A stretch of DNA of 64,000 nucleotides from Mycolicibacterium fluoranthenivorans. Lineage in GTDB: Bacteria; Actinomycetota; Actinomycetes; Mycobacteriales; Mycobacteriaceae. Under the pieces are notes generated by a model. That model was not told the DNA's origin, ran no database searches, and saw only the letters and a list, made by a program, of their open reading frames with translations. The translations under genes and the position numbers were made by a program. This document shows positions 56,619-64,000 of this stretch, piece after piece (positions within the stretch are counted from its first letter, which is position 1; each line of letters opens with the position of its first letter). The DNA lies in the NCBI RefSeq assembly GCF_011758805.1, contig NZ_JAANOW010000001.1:2480001-2544000 (forward strand). Reading direction: 5' to 3'.

Positions 56619-57380
56619 CTACGGGCGCACCTGCTCGCGGCCCCGCTCGAAGACCGATGCCCGGCTGGCGGCGATATCGTCGCCGGAGGTGTCCGACATC
56701 CAGGCCCGCGCCGACTCGGCCTCGATCCACAGACCGGCCTGGGTCTGCTCGGCATCGATTCGGTGATACGAATCCAGAAGGGCGCGAACGGCTTTCTGGT
56801 TGTTGCCGACGATCGAGGCGGCGACCTTGCGCGCCGCGGGCAGCAACTCGTCGTGGGCCACGACCTCGGTGACCAGTCCGGCGCGCAGCGCGTCGGCGGC
56901 GGACAGGTAGTCCCCGGTCAGGCTCATCCGCCGGGCCAGCCCGACGCCGACCTTCTGCGGCAGCCGCACTGACAGGCCCCAGGTGGGCAGCAATCCGACC
57001 CGGGCGTGGGTGTCGGCGAAGCGGGCCTGTTCGGAGGCGATGAGGATGTCGCAGTACAGCGCGAGCTCGAGTCCGCCGGTGACCGCGGCACCGTTGATCG
57101 CGCCGATGACCGGTTTCGTCATCGCCGGCCACTTGGGGGAGATATCGGGTAGTTCGGTGGTGTCGCCGAGCTCCTTGAGGTCCAACCCTGCGCAGAACAC
57201 CGGGTCGGCACCGGTGAGGATCACCACGTCGACGGCGGCATCGGCCTGGGCGGCGCGCAGCGCTGCGTAGAACGCGGTGCGCAGCTGCGCCGAGAGCGCA
57301 TTACGCGCCTGCGGGCGGTTCAACGTCAGTGTGCGGACACGGTCGGTCGTCTCGATGAGAAGGACGTCAGCAGAGGTCAT
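56619..57380 (-). CDS. Enoyl-CoA hydratase/isomerase-family (crotonase) protein, EchA16-like, catalytic Glu pair replaced
   Basis: This 253-residue crotonase-fold protein has TLNRPQARNALSAQL, the oxyanion-hole GADPVFCAGLDLKEL and NGAAVTGGLELALYCDILIASEQARFADTHARVGLLPTWGLSVRLPQ. By alignment to rat enoyl-CoA hydratase, the positions of both catalytic Glu (E144, E164) read His (in THA) and Arg (in ARRM), so hydratase chemistry is doubtful; isomerase or another activity is possible. Start ATG 57380, with TATGTT 6 bases upstream. Confidence 0.85.
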   Translation of the reverse strand: MTSADVLLIETTDRVRTLTLNRPQARNALSAQLRTAFYAALRAAQADAAVDVVILTGADPVFCAGLDLKELGDTTELPDISPKWPAMTKPVIGAINGAAVTGGLELALYCDILIASEQARFADTHARVGLLPTWGLSVRLPQKVGVGLARRMSLTGDYLSAADALRAGLVTEVVAHDELLPAARKVAASIVGNNQKAVRALLDSYHRIDAEQTQAGLWIEAESARAWMSDTSGDDIAASRASVFERGREQVRP

Positions 57381-57386
57381 CGCATG

Positions 57387-57392
57387 AACATA
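57387..57392 (-). promoter_or_regulatory. -10 element TATGTT of leaderless crotonase gene
   Basis: On the minus strand TATGTT ends 6 bases before ATG 57380. Its first two bases are shared with the plus-strand -10 element of the DUF2277 gene. Confidence 0.5.
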
Positions 57393-57396
57393 TCGT
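57391..57396 (+). promoter_or_regulatory. -10 element TATCGT of leaderless DUF2277 gene
   Basis: TATCGT ends 6 bases before ATG 57403 and overlaps the divergent -10 by two bases in a 22-base gap. Confidence 0.5.
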
Positions 57397-57402
57397 GGGG
57401 GT

Positions 57403-57669
57403 ATGTGCCGAAACATCACCGAGTTGCGCGGTCTGGAACCGGCCGCCACCGCTGAGGAGATCGAGGCCGCCTCCCGGCAGTTCATTCGTAAGGTCAGCGG
57501 AATCAGCCGGCCTACCGCCGCCAACGAAGCGGCGTTCGAGACGGCGGTCGCCGAGGTCACCGAGATCACCACCAGGCTGCTGCGGCAACTGCCGCCGCGC
57601 CGTCAACCGCCCAAGACGGTGCCGCCGCTGCGGCGTCCCGAGGTGCGGGCTCGCCTGGCGGCCAAGTGA
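57403..57669 (+). CDS. DUF2277 protein
   Basis: This 88-residue protein begins MCRNITELRGLEPAAT and has AASRQFIRKVSGISRPTAANEAAFETAVAEV, the complete signature of DUF2277, a family of short helical proteins of unknown function. The conserved MCRNI opening suggests that the Cys is functional. It overlaps the DUF1802 gene by 4 bases. Confidence 0.85.
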   Translation: MCRNITELRGLEPAATAEEIEAASRQFIRKVSGISRPTAANEAAFETAVAEVTEITTRLLRQLPPRRQPPKTVPPLRRPEVRARLAAK

Positions 57670-58235
57670 ATTCACCTGCGCTCAAGGAGTGGAGCGCCGC
57701 GGTGCGGGCCCTGCTCGACGGCCGCCAGACGGTGCTGCTGCGCAAGGGCGGTATCCACGAGAAGCGCTTCGCCCTCGATCCGGCGGCGGCGGCCGCGGCG
57801 CCGTTTCTGCTGTTTCCCACGGTGGCGCACAGCCACGCGCAGCGGGTACGCCCGGAGCACCGGGACCTGTTGGCCCCCGACGGTCAGGAGGCCGACAGCA
57901 CCGAGGAGGCGGTCGTGCTGCGGGCCGGGGCGAAGGTGGTGGCCGCGGTGCAGGTGAATCGGCCCGAGGCCATCGAAGAGATCGCCGACCTGCACATCTG
58001 GACCGCCGAGTCGGTGCGGGCCGATCGGCTGGATTTCCGCCCCAGACATCGCCTGACCGTGCTGGTGGTGCAGGCCCACCCGCTGGCGGTACCGATCCGG
58101 CTGCCCCGCACACCCGAACACGCGGGCTGCGCCAGTTGGGTACAGCTCGCCGCGCCGCAGGATTTCGGTGCGCCGGTGCACGATGCGCAGACGCTGGCGG
58201 CGATCGCCGGCCGGGTCCGCGATTCAGTCGGCTGA
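57666..58235 (+). CDS. DUF1802 family protein
   Basis: This 189-residue protein has LKEWSAAVRALLDGRQTVLLRKGGIHEKRF at the N terminus and FLLFPTVAHSHAQRVRPEHRDL after it, the DUF1802 pattern. Function unknown. Start GTG 57666 overlaps the DUF2277 stop (GTGA), so the two are coupled. Its end overlaps the end of the CocE hydrolase gene by 12 bases. Confidence 0.82.
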   Translation: MNSPALKEWSAAVRALLDGRQTVLLRKGGIHEKRFALDPAAAAAAPFLLFPTVAHSHAQRVRPEHRDLLAPDGQEADSTEEAVVLRAGAKVVAAVQVNRPEAIEEIADLHIWTAESVRADRLDFRPRHRLTVLVVQAHPLAVPIRLPRTPEHAGCASWVQLAAPQDFGAPVHDAQTLAAIAGRVRDSVG

Positions 58236-59876
58236 CGGGGTCGGGCGGCCCGTAGGCAGGATCAGCCGTGACCGATCGTCGTGGGTGATGGTGTGGGTCG
58301 CCGGGCGCAGCGTCTGACCGGTCTCGGTGGGTTCACCGGTGCCGAGGTTGCGGGCGAACCGCGGATGCGACCCGCCCGCCACCACGACCCGGATGCGGGT
58401 ACCGGCGGCGAAGCGGTGGGCGATCGCGTCGAGTTCGATCCGGACGACGTCCGCGGAGCGGCCGGTGTATCGCCGGAAACCGTCGGTGACGTTTCGTGAC
58501 CGCCCCCGTGCATCGACCTCGCTGACCCGGATGGACAGGTCGTGATGCGGATTGTCGGTGTGGTGGGCCAGTTCGATCACGGGAACTCCCACCGCATACA
58601 GATCCGCGGGCAGCGGGGCGCCGGTGAAGGTCAGGACGTCGGCGCGGGCGCCCAGCGCGGTGTCGTCACGGTAGCCGCCCTTGGCGGAGAGCAGCCGTCC
58701 GCCGACGGTGGGGGTGGGGTCGGCGGGATGGTAGGTGAAACTCGAGGTGAGACCACCCTGTCCGGGTGCGTCCGAGAGCCCGCCCGCGGCCTGCAGATAG
58801 AGCGCGTGGTCCGTCGATGCAGGCGGCCAGTCCGGCAGATCGACCCAGCCATCCCCGGGCGCACCGCCGTTGACGTGTATCCGCACCGGACTGCGAGGCG
58901 TGCTGGGCCGCCCCGCCAGATGGGTGCCCAGCCAGTCCAGCGTCTCGCGCAGGACAACCGAGGCGCCCCGCTGCATCAACTGGGTGTGCGTCCAGGACCC
59001 GACGGTCAGCGCGGTGTCGATGCCGCGCTCGCGGAGATGCCGGTACTGCGCCAGCGTCTGGTCCAGAAACAGATCCTGCCAACCGCTGATCAACAACACC
59101 GGGACGTCGACCCGGTCCAGCGCCTCGGTCACCGCGAGGCGGGCCCACTGCTCGGGGTCTGCGTCCGGCGGCTGTAGCCAGGACTCGTACCAGGGTGCAC
59201 CGTCGCCCAGGAGCCGCCGCCCGGCCGCGCCCACCGGCAGATCCATCGTCGCGGCGCCGACGCGCTGGCCGGCCTGGGCCTGACGCACGACCGCCCGCAC
59301 CAGGTTCGGGTCCTCCTGATGGGACATCATGTGGCTCCAGCCGAGGAAGTCGTTGAGCGAGAACGACCCGGTGCCCCAGGAGGATTGCGCGAAGTCATGC
59401 GGACCGACACTGATCACCGCGGTGACCAGTTCCGGTGGGGGATCGGTGAGCAGCGCCCACTGGGTGAAGCCCAGGTAGGACAACCCGATGGTGGCGAAGG
59501 TCCCCGTGAACCAGGGTTGTTCGCGCAACCAGGCGGCGGTGTCGATCCCGTCGGAGACCTCGTTGACCATCGGCGTGAACGTGCCACCGGATCCGAACGT
59601 CCCACGCACGCTTTGGAATACGACGTGGTAGCCGCGGGCGGCGTAGATACTGCCGAAAAATATGGTGAACGGGAATCGGCGTCCGTACGGGGCGCGAACC
59701 AGCAGGGTGCCAGCGGGGGTGGGGGTCAGTGGACGGTAATGGTCGGCCAGCAGCTCCACCCCGTCGCGCATGGGTACCGGCACCGCCCGACGCACGGCGT
59801 AGTCACAGATCGGCGGAGGGAGGTGAAGGGCGCGGCCGAGGGCGTGCCGGGACAGCTGCGAGAGTCTGGAGCTCAC
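58224..59876 (-). CDS. CocE/NonD-type X-Pro dipeptidyl-peptidase S15 family hydrolase
   Basis: This 550-residue hydrolase begins with VPMRDGVELLADHYRPL and has VVFQSVRGTFGSGG and the nucleophile elbow ATIGLSYLGFTQW (GLSYLG), followed by a C-terminal beta jelly-roll domain (X-Pro dipeptidyl-peptidase C-terminal, about 320-550: DLSIRVSEVDARGRSRNVTDGFRR). It hydrolyses esters or amides; the substrate is unknown. It resembles Rv2800. Start GTG 59876 with TAATGT 7 bases upstream. Confidence 0.9.
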   Translation of the reverse strand: MSSRLSQLSRHALGRALHLPPPICDYAVRRAVPVPMRDGVELLADHYRPLTPTPAGTLLVRAPYGRRFPFTIFFGSIYAARGYHVVFQSVRGTFGSGGTFTPMVNEVSDGIDTAAWLREQPWFTGTFATIGLSYLGFTQWALLTDPPPELVTAVISVGPHDFAQSSWGTGSFSLNDFLGWSHMMSHQEDPNLVRAVVRQAQAGQRVGAATMDLPVGAAGRRLLGDGAPWYESWLQPPDADPEQWARLAVTEALDRVDVPVLLISGWQDLFLDQTLAQYRHLRERGIDTALTVGSWTHTQLMQRGASVVLRETLDWLGTHLAGRPSTPRSPVRIHVNGGAPGDGWVDLPDWPPASTDHALYLQAAGGLSDAPGQGGLTSSFTYHPADPTPTVGGRLLSAKGGYRDDTALGARADVLTFTGAPLPADLYAVGVPVIELAHHTDNPHHDLSIRVSEVDARGRSRNVTDGFRRYTGRSADVVRIELDAIAHRFAAGTRIRVVVAGGSHPRFARNLGTGEPTETGQTLRPATHTITHDDRSRLILPTGRPTPSAD

Positions 59877-59883
59877 CTAACGA

Positions 59884-59889
59884 ACATTA
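59884..59889 (-). promoter_or_regulatory. -10 element TAATGT of leaderless CocE-type gene
   Basis: On the minus strand TAATGT ends 7 bases before GTG 59876 and there is no ribosome site. Confidence 0.45.
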
Positions 59890-59904
59890 CCCACGCTGGC
59901 GGGC

Positions 59905-60477
59905 TCAGAACTTGTAGTACGGAACCAGTTCGTTGGCGCGCTGCAGGTTGGTCTGCAGGCAGTCCGGACGATCCGGTGAATCGATCGGCGAGTAGAACAG
60001 CGATTGCTGCAGGACGCCGTAACTAGTCTTGAAGGCGATCATGCAGGTGATCCACCAGCGGTCGTTCCAGTCGGTGGGCTTCATGATCCAGAACTGCGCC
60101 GCGCGGTGGCCGCCGATGTTCAGTTCGACCGCATCGGCGGGCAGGGACTGTTCGTAGGTCCGCCAGACGAAGGCTTCGATGGCCATCTGATAGTTGCCGG
60201 CGTCGTAGTGGCAGCGCAGTCCGTCCTCCGGGGTGGGCGGCGTGAAGGCCAGCCCGATGCGCTGCACCACGTCCAGCGGAATGTCCCGGCAGGGGTCGAA
60301 CGGGGACGGATCGGTGGTCTCGATGACCGGCCACTTGATGGTCGTGGAGACGTTGGTCAGCGGCAGGTCTGCGGCGCGGACCTGCACAGGAGCGCCGGCC
60401 GGGTTGGCCTGCCACACCACGATCACCGCGGCCACCAGCGCGCACAGCGCCGACAGCAGACGCAGTTTGGCAGCCAT
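59905..60477 (-). CDS. Exported DUF3558 protein (Rv2799-like)
   Basis: This 190-residue protein starts at ATG 60477; the next upstream ATG would make a 209-residue form. A hydrophobic segment (about residues 6-23) would act as a signal or anchor; there is no lipobox. The mature part has the DUF3558-type DPSPFDPCRDIPLDVVQRIGL, then a Cys in GLRCHYDAGNY and WWITCMIAF. Cys pairs suggest an extracytoplasmic disulfide. A hairpin lies 18 bases upstream. Confidence 0.75.
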   Translation of the reverse strand: MAAKLRLLSALCALVAAVIVVWQANPAGAPVQVRAADLPLTNVSTTIKWPVIETTDPSPFDPCRDIPLDVVQRIGLAFTPPTPEDGLRCHYDAGNYQMAIEAFVWRTYEQSLPADAVELNIGGHRAAQFWIMKPTDWNDRWWITCMIAFKTSYGVLQQSLFYSPIDSPDRPDCLQTNLQRANELVPYYKF

Positions 60478-60494
60478 CACACCCCCTCGAACTT

Positions 60495-60521
60495 CGCAGT
60501 GCGTCCCAATCGAGCACTGCG
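60495..60521. repeat. Inverted repeat upstream of the DUF3558 gene
   Basis: CGCAGTGC (60495-60502) and GCACTGCG (60514-60521) are perfect 8-base arms around 11 bases. It lies in the likely 5' leader of the minus-strand DUF3558 gene; it may be a translation-control hairpin or an operator. Confidence 0.5.
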
Positions 60522-60562
60522 GGGGAGTGTACAAGGGTGCATCGGTCGTCCGGACAGGAAAT

Positions 60563-60576
60563 GAGAACAGGTTCTA
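60563..60576. promoter_or_regulatory. KstR-like box GAGAACAGGTTCTA
   Basis: The site agrees in 13 of 14 positions with the mycobacterial KstR consensus as I know it (TAGAACNNGTTCTA), with only the first base different. It lies between the divergent DUF3558 gene and pptH. KstR represses sterol-catabolism genes; regulation of either neighbour is inferred. Confidence 0.5.
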
Positions 60577-60620
60577 GTTGCTCGGCGCGTGCTGGCCCGG
60601 AGGGCCACGGGTGGCGCAAG

Positions 60621-60626
60621 TAGGCT
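60621..60626 (+). promoter_or_regulatory. -10 element TAGGCT of leaderless pptH
   Basis: TAGGCT ends 8 bases before GTG 60635, with no ribosome site between. The promoter would drive pptH-pptT-truB. Confidence 0.45.
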
Positions 60627-60634
60627 GATCCGTT

Positions 60635-61597
60635 GTGTCCGCGACGTCACGAGATCAGCGCCGGCCTGTGCTGTGGGCCATCAGCGACCTGCACACCGGT
60701 CACACGGGGAACAAGCCCGTCACCGAATCGCTCTACCCGTCCTCGCCCGAGGACTGGCTGATCGTGGCCGGTGACGTCGGTGAGCGCACCGACGAGATCC
60801 GCTGGGCGCTGGATCTGCTGCGCCGGCGGTTCGCCAAGGTGATCTGGGTGCCGGGCAACCACGAGTTGTGGACCACCAACAAGGACCCCATGCAGATCTT
60901 CGGGCAGTCCCGGTACGACTACCTCGTCACCATGTGCGACGAGATGGGCATCGTGACCCCGGAGCACCCCTTCCCGGTGTGGAACGAGGAGGGCGGCCCG
61001 GCCACCATCGTGCCGATGTTCCTGCTCTACGACTACTCGTTCCTGCCCGAGGGCACCGCGACCAAGGCCGAGGGACTGGCGGTGGCCCGGGAACGCAACG
61101 TGGTGGGGACCGACGAGTTCCTGCTGTCCGCCGAACCGTTCGCCACCCGCGACGCGTGGTGCCGGGACCGGGTGGCCCAGACCCGCAAGCGCCTGGAGGA
61201 TCTGGACTGGATGAACCCGACGGTGCTGGTCAATCATTTCCCGCTGGTGCGCGAACCCTGCGACGCCATGTTCTATCCCGAGTTCGCGCTGTGGTGTGGC
61301 ACCACGGCGACCAAGGACTGGCATACCCGATACAACGCCATCTGCTCGGTGTACGGGCATCTGCACATCCCGCGCACCACCTGGTACGACGGCGTGCGGT
61401 TCGAGGAGGTCTCGGTCGGCTATCCGCGGGAATGGCGGCGCCGCAAGCCATATCGCTGGTTGCGGCAGATCCTGCCGGACCCCAATTACGCACCCGGCTA
61501 CCTCAACGAATTCGGCGGGCACTTCGAGATCACCACGGAGATGCGCGAGAACGCCCAGAAGATGCAGGAACGCATCAAGACCCGGCGGGGGTACTGA
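60635..61597 (+). CDS. pptH: PptH, phosphopantetheinyl hydrolase (metallophosphoesterase)
   Basis: This 320-residue metallophosphoesterase has the dinuclear-metal motifs ISDLHTGH, VAGDVGE, WVPGNHELW, LVNHFPL and VYGHLHIPRTTWYDG. It corresponds to Rv2795c, which was shown to remove 4'-phosphopantetheine from carrier proteins and so oppose PptT. It lies 2 bases before pptT, and the pair gives both attachment and removal of the arm for fatty-acid, mycolate and siderophore synthesis. Confidence 0.92.
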   Translation: MSATSRDQRRPVLWAISDLHTGHTGNKPVTESLYPSSPEDWLIVAGDVGERTDEIRWALDLLRRRFAKVIWVPGNHELWTTNKDPMQIFGQSRYDYLVTMCDEMGIVTPEHPFPVWNEEGGPATIVPMFLLYDYSFLPEGTATKAEGLAVARERNVVGTDEFLLSAEPFATRDAWCRDRVAQTRKRLEDLDWMNPTVLVNHFPLVREPCDAMFYPEFALWCGTTATKDWHTRYNAICSVYGHLHIPRTTWYDGVRFEEVSVGYPREWRRRKPYRWLRQILPDPNYAPGYLNEFGGHFEITTEMRENAQKMQERIKTRRGY

Positions 61598-61599
61598 CC

Positions 61600-62259
61600 G
61601 TGAGTTTATTGCGTACGGTGGTGTCGGAGGTCGTGGTGACCGCCGAAACCTATGACGATCCTCCCGGCCTGGCGCCGTTACCGGAGGAGGAGCCGTTGGT
61701 GGCGCGTTCGGTGGCCAAGCGGCGCAACGAATTCGTCACGGTGCGCCACTGTGCCCGGCAAGCCCTCGGCGAACTCGGGCTGGCGCCCGTGCCGATCCTC
61801 AAGGGAGACAAGGGCGAACCGTGCTGGCCCGACGGGGTGGTCGGGAGTTTGACGCACTGCGACGGGTTCCGTGGCGCGGTGGTGGGCCGCAGCGCCGAGG
61901 TGCGCGCGCTGGGGATCGATGCCGAACCGCACGACACGCTGCCCAAGGGTGTGCTCGACGCGATCAGTCTGCCCGCGGAACGCCTCGCGCTCGGCGGCCT
62001 GCCGGGGGGACTGCACTGGGACCGGATCCTGTTCTGCGCCAAGGAAGCCACCTACAAGGCGTGGTTTCCCCTGACCCATCGCTGGCTGGGATTCGAGGAT
62101 GCGCACATCGAGTTCACCACCGACTCTTCGGGTTCGGCCGGCACCTTCGAGTCGAGAATCCTCATCGATCCCGCCGCCGAGTCCGGGCCGCCGCTGAAGG
62201 TGCTGGCCGGGCGGTGGACCGTGCGAGACGGTCTGGCGCTGACGGCGATCACGCTGTGA
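61600..62259 (+). CDS. pptT: 4'-phosphopantetheinyl transferase PptT (Sfp type)
   Basis: This 219-residue Sfp-type enzyme activates carrier proteins of type I polyketide synthases and non-ribosomal synthetases by moving phosphopantetheine from Co[53 protein letters not shown] (Mg ligands) and [24 protein letters not shown] are all present. Start GTG 61600; family members have a slightly longer N terminus. It overlaps truB by 4 bases (GTGA). Confidence 0.95.
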   Translation: MSLLRTVVSEVVVTAETYDDPPGLAPLPEEEPLVARSVAKRRNEFVTVRHCARQALGELGLAPVPILKGDKGEPCWPDGVVGSLTHCDGFRGAVVGRSAEVRALGIDAEPHDTLPKGVLDAISLPAERLALGGLPGGLHWDRILFCAKEATYKAWFPLTHRWLGFEDAHIEFTTDSSGSAGTFESRILIDPAAESGPPLKVLAGRWTVRDGLALTAITL

Positions 62260-63188
62260 CCGGCACCGCGGGCAGCAGCGTGATCCCGCCGGGCCTGGTG
62301 ATCGTCGACAAGCCGGCCGGCCTGACGAGCCATGACGTGGTGGGCCGCTGCCGGCGGCTGTTCGGTACCCGCAAAGTGGGACATGCGGGGACGCTGGATC
62401 CGATGGCCACCGGCGTGCTGGTGGTCGGCATCGAACGGGCCACCAAGATCCTCGGGCTGCTCACCGCCACCGACAAGTCCTATGCCGCGACCATCCGGCT
62501 CGGCCGGACCACATCCACCGAGGATGCTGAAGGCGAAGTGCTCCAAGACATCTCCGCGACGCATCTCACCGATGAGCAGATCGAGTCGGCGGTGGCGGCC
62601 CTGCGCGGAGACATTTCCCAGGTGCCCTCGTCGGTCAGCGCCATCAAGGTCGACGGCCAGCGGGCCTACAAGCTGGCCCGGGAAGGGCAGACAGTCGAAC
62701 TGCCCGCGCGGCCGGTGCGCATCGACCGGTTCGAGGTGCTCGCCGTGCGCAGATCGGACGCTCAGGCCGCGGGGCCGGCGGCCGGCGAATTCGTCGATGT
62801 CGACGTCGAGGTGGACTGCTCGTCGGGTACCTATATCCGGGCGCTGGCCCGCGATGTCGGTGCCGCTCTGGGGGTCGGCGGGCACCTGACCGCGCTGCGG
62901 CGCACCAGGGTCGGGCGCTACGGACTCGACGAGGCCCGCACGCTCGACGAGTTGGGTGACGCCGCGCGGTTGTCCTACGGGTTGGACGCGGCCTGCCTGC
63001 TCGGGTTCCCGAGGCGTGATCTCACCGATGCCGAGACCGAGGACGCCCGGCATGGGCGGGCGCTCACGCCCGCGGGTATCGACGGGGTGTACGCAGCCAC
63101 CGCGCCGGACGGCCGGGTGATCGCGCTGTTGCAGGACGGTTCCGCCCGTACCAAATCGGTCGTCGTGCTGCGGCCGGCCACCCTGTAG
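62256..63188 (+). CDS. truB: tRNA pseudouridine55 synthase
   Basis: This 310-residue enzyme forms the pseudouridine at position 55 of t[50 protein letters not shown] has the catalytic Asp (in GTLDP), then [33 protein letters not shown] and [16 protein letters not shown]-terminal PUA-like domain closes it. Start GTG 62256 overlaps pptT. It corresponds to Rv2793c. Confidence 0.95.
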   Translation: MTGTAGSSVIPPGLVIVDKPAGLTSHDVVGRCRRLFGTRKVGHAGTLDPMATGVLVVGIERATKILGLLTATDKSYAATIRLGRTTSTEDAEGEVLQDISATHLTDEQIESAVAALRGDISQVPSSVSAIKVDGQRAYKLAREGQTVELPARPVRIDRFEVLAVRRSDAQAAGPAAGEFVDVDVEVDCSSGTYIRALARDVGAALGVGGHLTALRRTRVGRYGLDEARTLDELGDAARLSYGLDAACLLGFPRRDLTDAETEDARHGRALTPAGIDGVYAATAPDGRVIALLQDGSARTKSVVVLRPATL

Positions 63189-63338
63189 TCGGGGGATGGC
63201 TACCTGTGCGCGTGTTGATGTCGCCGGCGGTATTGGCTGAATCTCTGCCGGTCGAGTCGGTATTTGAGCTTCTGTAGTTCACCGCGGGCGCGTGCTCACC
63301 GTGTGCGCGATCCCCGCGCCTTGGATGTACATACCGTC

Positions 63339-63348
63339 CGAAACGTTT
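63339..63348. promoter_or_regulatory. Palindrome GAAACGTTTC, candidate TetR operator
   Basis: This perfect 10-base palindrome is 41 bases upstream of the tetR start codon and upstream of its -10 element. CCGT (63333-63336) and ACGG (63354-63357) add weak outer symmetry. Autoregulation by the TetR protein is likely but unproved. Confidence 0.45.
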
Positions 63349-63377
63349 CTTTCAACGGATCATGCGTCGATGCCGGT

Positions 63378-63383
63378 TAGCAT
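63378..63383 (+). promoter_or_regulatory. -10 element TAGCAT of leaderless tetR-type gene
   Basis: TAGCAT ends 6 bases before GTG 63390, with no ribosome site. Confidence 0.45.
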
Positions 63384-63389
63384 GTGTTG

Positions 63390-64000
63390 GTGAGTGCACC
63401 TGTCGATGGGCCGAACAGGCGGCGTACGCAGGCCGAGCGCAGCGCGGCGATGCGCACGCGACTGCTGGACGCGACGGTGGAGTGCCTGGTCACGTACGGA
63501 TACGCCGGCACCACTACGCAGCGTGTCGCGGAGGTCGCCGGGGTTACCCGTGGGGCCCAGGTTCATCACTTCCGGTCCAAGGAGGACCTCGTGGTGGCTG
63601 CTATCGAGCATCTTGCGGAACAGCGCGTGCAGGCGGCGGTGCGTGAATTCGGTCGGGTGTCGGAGGCGCCGGATGCTGCGTCGTTGGTTCTTGACTATCT
63701 CTGGGAGTCGCATCAAGGTCCGGTATTCGTTGCCACCCTGGAACTTTGGGTTGCATCACGTACCGATGCGGTGCTCGCGGCGCAGATCGAGCGAGTTGAG
63801 CCCATCGTTACCGGCGCGCTGATTGGCGCATTGGCTCAGATGGTCCCGGATCAAGCGGCTCAGAAAAATCTCCGCGATCTGGCGTTCACCGCGATGGACG
63901 CATTGCGAGGGATCCTGCTGTCCAGCTTTGCCGACCGTGATCCCGAGCGGGCGCGTAAGCGATGGGACCGGGTATGCGGACAGCTGCGCGATCTACTCGC
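63390..64000 (+). CDS. TetR-family transcriptional regulator (3' end beyond window)
   Basis: The frame from GTG 63390 stays open to the window edge (at least 203 residues), so the stop is not seen. It starts with a short Pro/Arg-rich part, then the TetR helix-turn-helix at about 20-70: RTRLLDATVECLVTYGYAGTTTQRVAEVAGVTRGAQVHHFRSKEDLVVAAIEHL. The ligand domain continues with DALRGILLSSFADRDPERARKRWDRV. The ligand is unknown. The start is supported by TAGCAT with a 6-base gap. Confidence 0.87.
   Translation, partial: MSAPVDGPNRRRTQAERSAAMRTRLLDATVECLVTYGYAGTTTQRVAEVAGVTRGAQVHHFRSKEDLVVAAIEHLAEQRVQAAVREFGRVSEAPDAASLVLDYLWESHQGPVFVATLELWVASRTDAVLAAQIERVEPIVTGALIGALAQMVPDQAAQKNLRDLAFTAMDALRGILLSSFADRDPERARKRWDRVCGQLRDLL

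Larger units (their letters stand above)
63189..63389. other. Intergenic region between truB and the TetR gene
   Basis: These 201 bases carry no convincing gene. They are a little richer in A+T than the genes around. The last 60 bases hold the palindrome at 63339-63348 and the -10 element TAGCAT (63378-63383). Confidence 0.6.

Overview
This is a high-GC actinobacterial chromosome segment from a mycobacterium, most likely a non-tuberculous, fast-growing type (Mycolicibacterium-like). The evidence is dense coding, many GTG starts, genes joined by ATGA/GTGA overlaps, mycobacterium-specific genes (mycothione reductase, PptT/PptH, Rip1, MPT70/83-type fasciclin protein, EfpA), and gene order that follows, from memory, the M. 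tuberculosis block Rv2876 to Rv2793. I saw no tRNA, rRNA, CRISPR array, insertion sequence, prophage, PE/PPE gene or toxin-antitoxin pair. No stretch longer than about 200 bases lacks a gene. Homologue names and catalytic assignments come from recognising protein motifs by eye; no search was run.

Region by region: 1-698 is the 3' part of a FAD-linked oxidase gene, followed by a small membrane protein (713-967). 1076-8174 looks like accessory or niche metabolism: an amino-acid permease/LLM flavin enzyme/PuuE-like deacetylase operon; a MerR regulator with an SDR; a divergent pair made of an NmrA-like/DDN-like operon and a SigI-type sigma factor, separated by a perfect palindrome. 8165-10632 carries dipZ and a fasciclin lipoprotein with a SigK-type promoter. 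10796-17216 holds dxr-rip1-ispG-GNAT-PBP (isoprenoid precursors and cell-envelope control). 17265-21967 has a DUF1707 protein, a thioesterase, mapB, cobQ and two small proteins. 21992-28803 is a gamma-glutamylation catabolic cassette (permease, glnA4, amidotransferase, aldehyde dehydrogenase, SDR, FadR-type regulator). 28824-30272 is an ArsR regulator with a NicT nickel/cobalt transporter. 30288-39939 contains mtr, a hydrolase, mqo, and a GNAT/Mg-chelatase-like/cobO/cobB/cysG run for corrinoid and siroheme synthesis. 39972-45170 has two EfpA-family exporters around a membrane-linked esterase, then a PCD/glyoxalase fusion protein. 45182-55858 is the translation block proS, two ferritin-like DUF4439-type genes, rimP-nusA-ylxR-infB-rbfA-nrnA-dinF. 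55863-60477 has deoC, a crotonase, DUF2277, DUF1802, a CocE hydrolase and a DUF3558 protein. 60635-63188 is pptH-pptT-truB, and a TetR gene runs off the right end.

A window-wide signal is the mycobacterial leaderless-gene pattern: a TANNNT -10 element placed 5-8 bases before the ATG/GTG. It occurs at about 19 starts here and settles many of them. The most interesting non-coding signals are the 18-bp palindrome centred between the divergent NmrA-like and sigI genes, the MerR promoter with its 19-bp spacer, the SigK-type promoter, the 22-bp divergent leaderless promoter pair at 57381-57402, the KstR-like box at 60563, and dyads at 23658, 48075, 60495 and 63339. No single stretch is convincingly a wholly new system. 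The best candidates for new biology are the palindrome-controlled sigI region, the permease/LLM/PuuE-like operon, and the paired EfpA exporters with their esterase.
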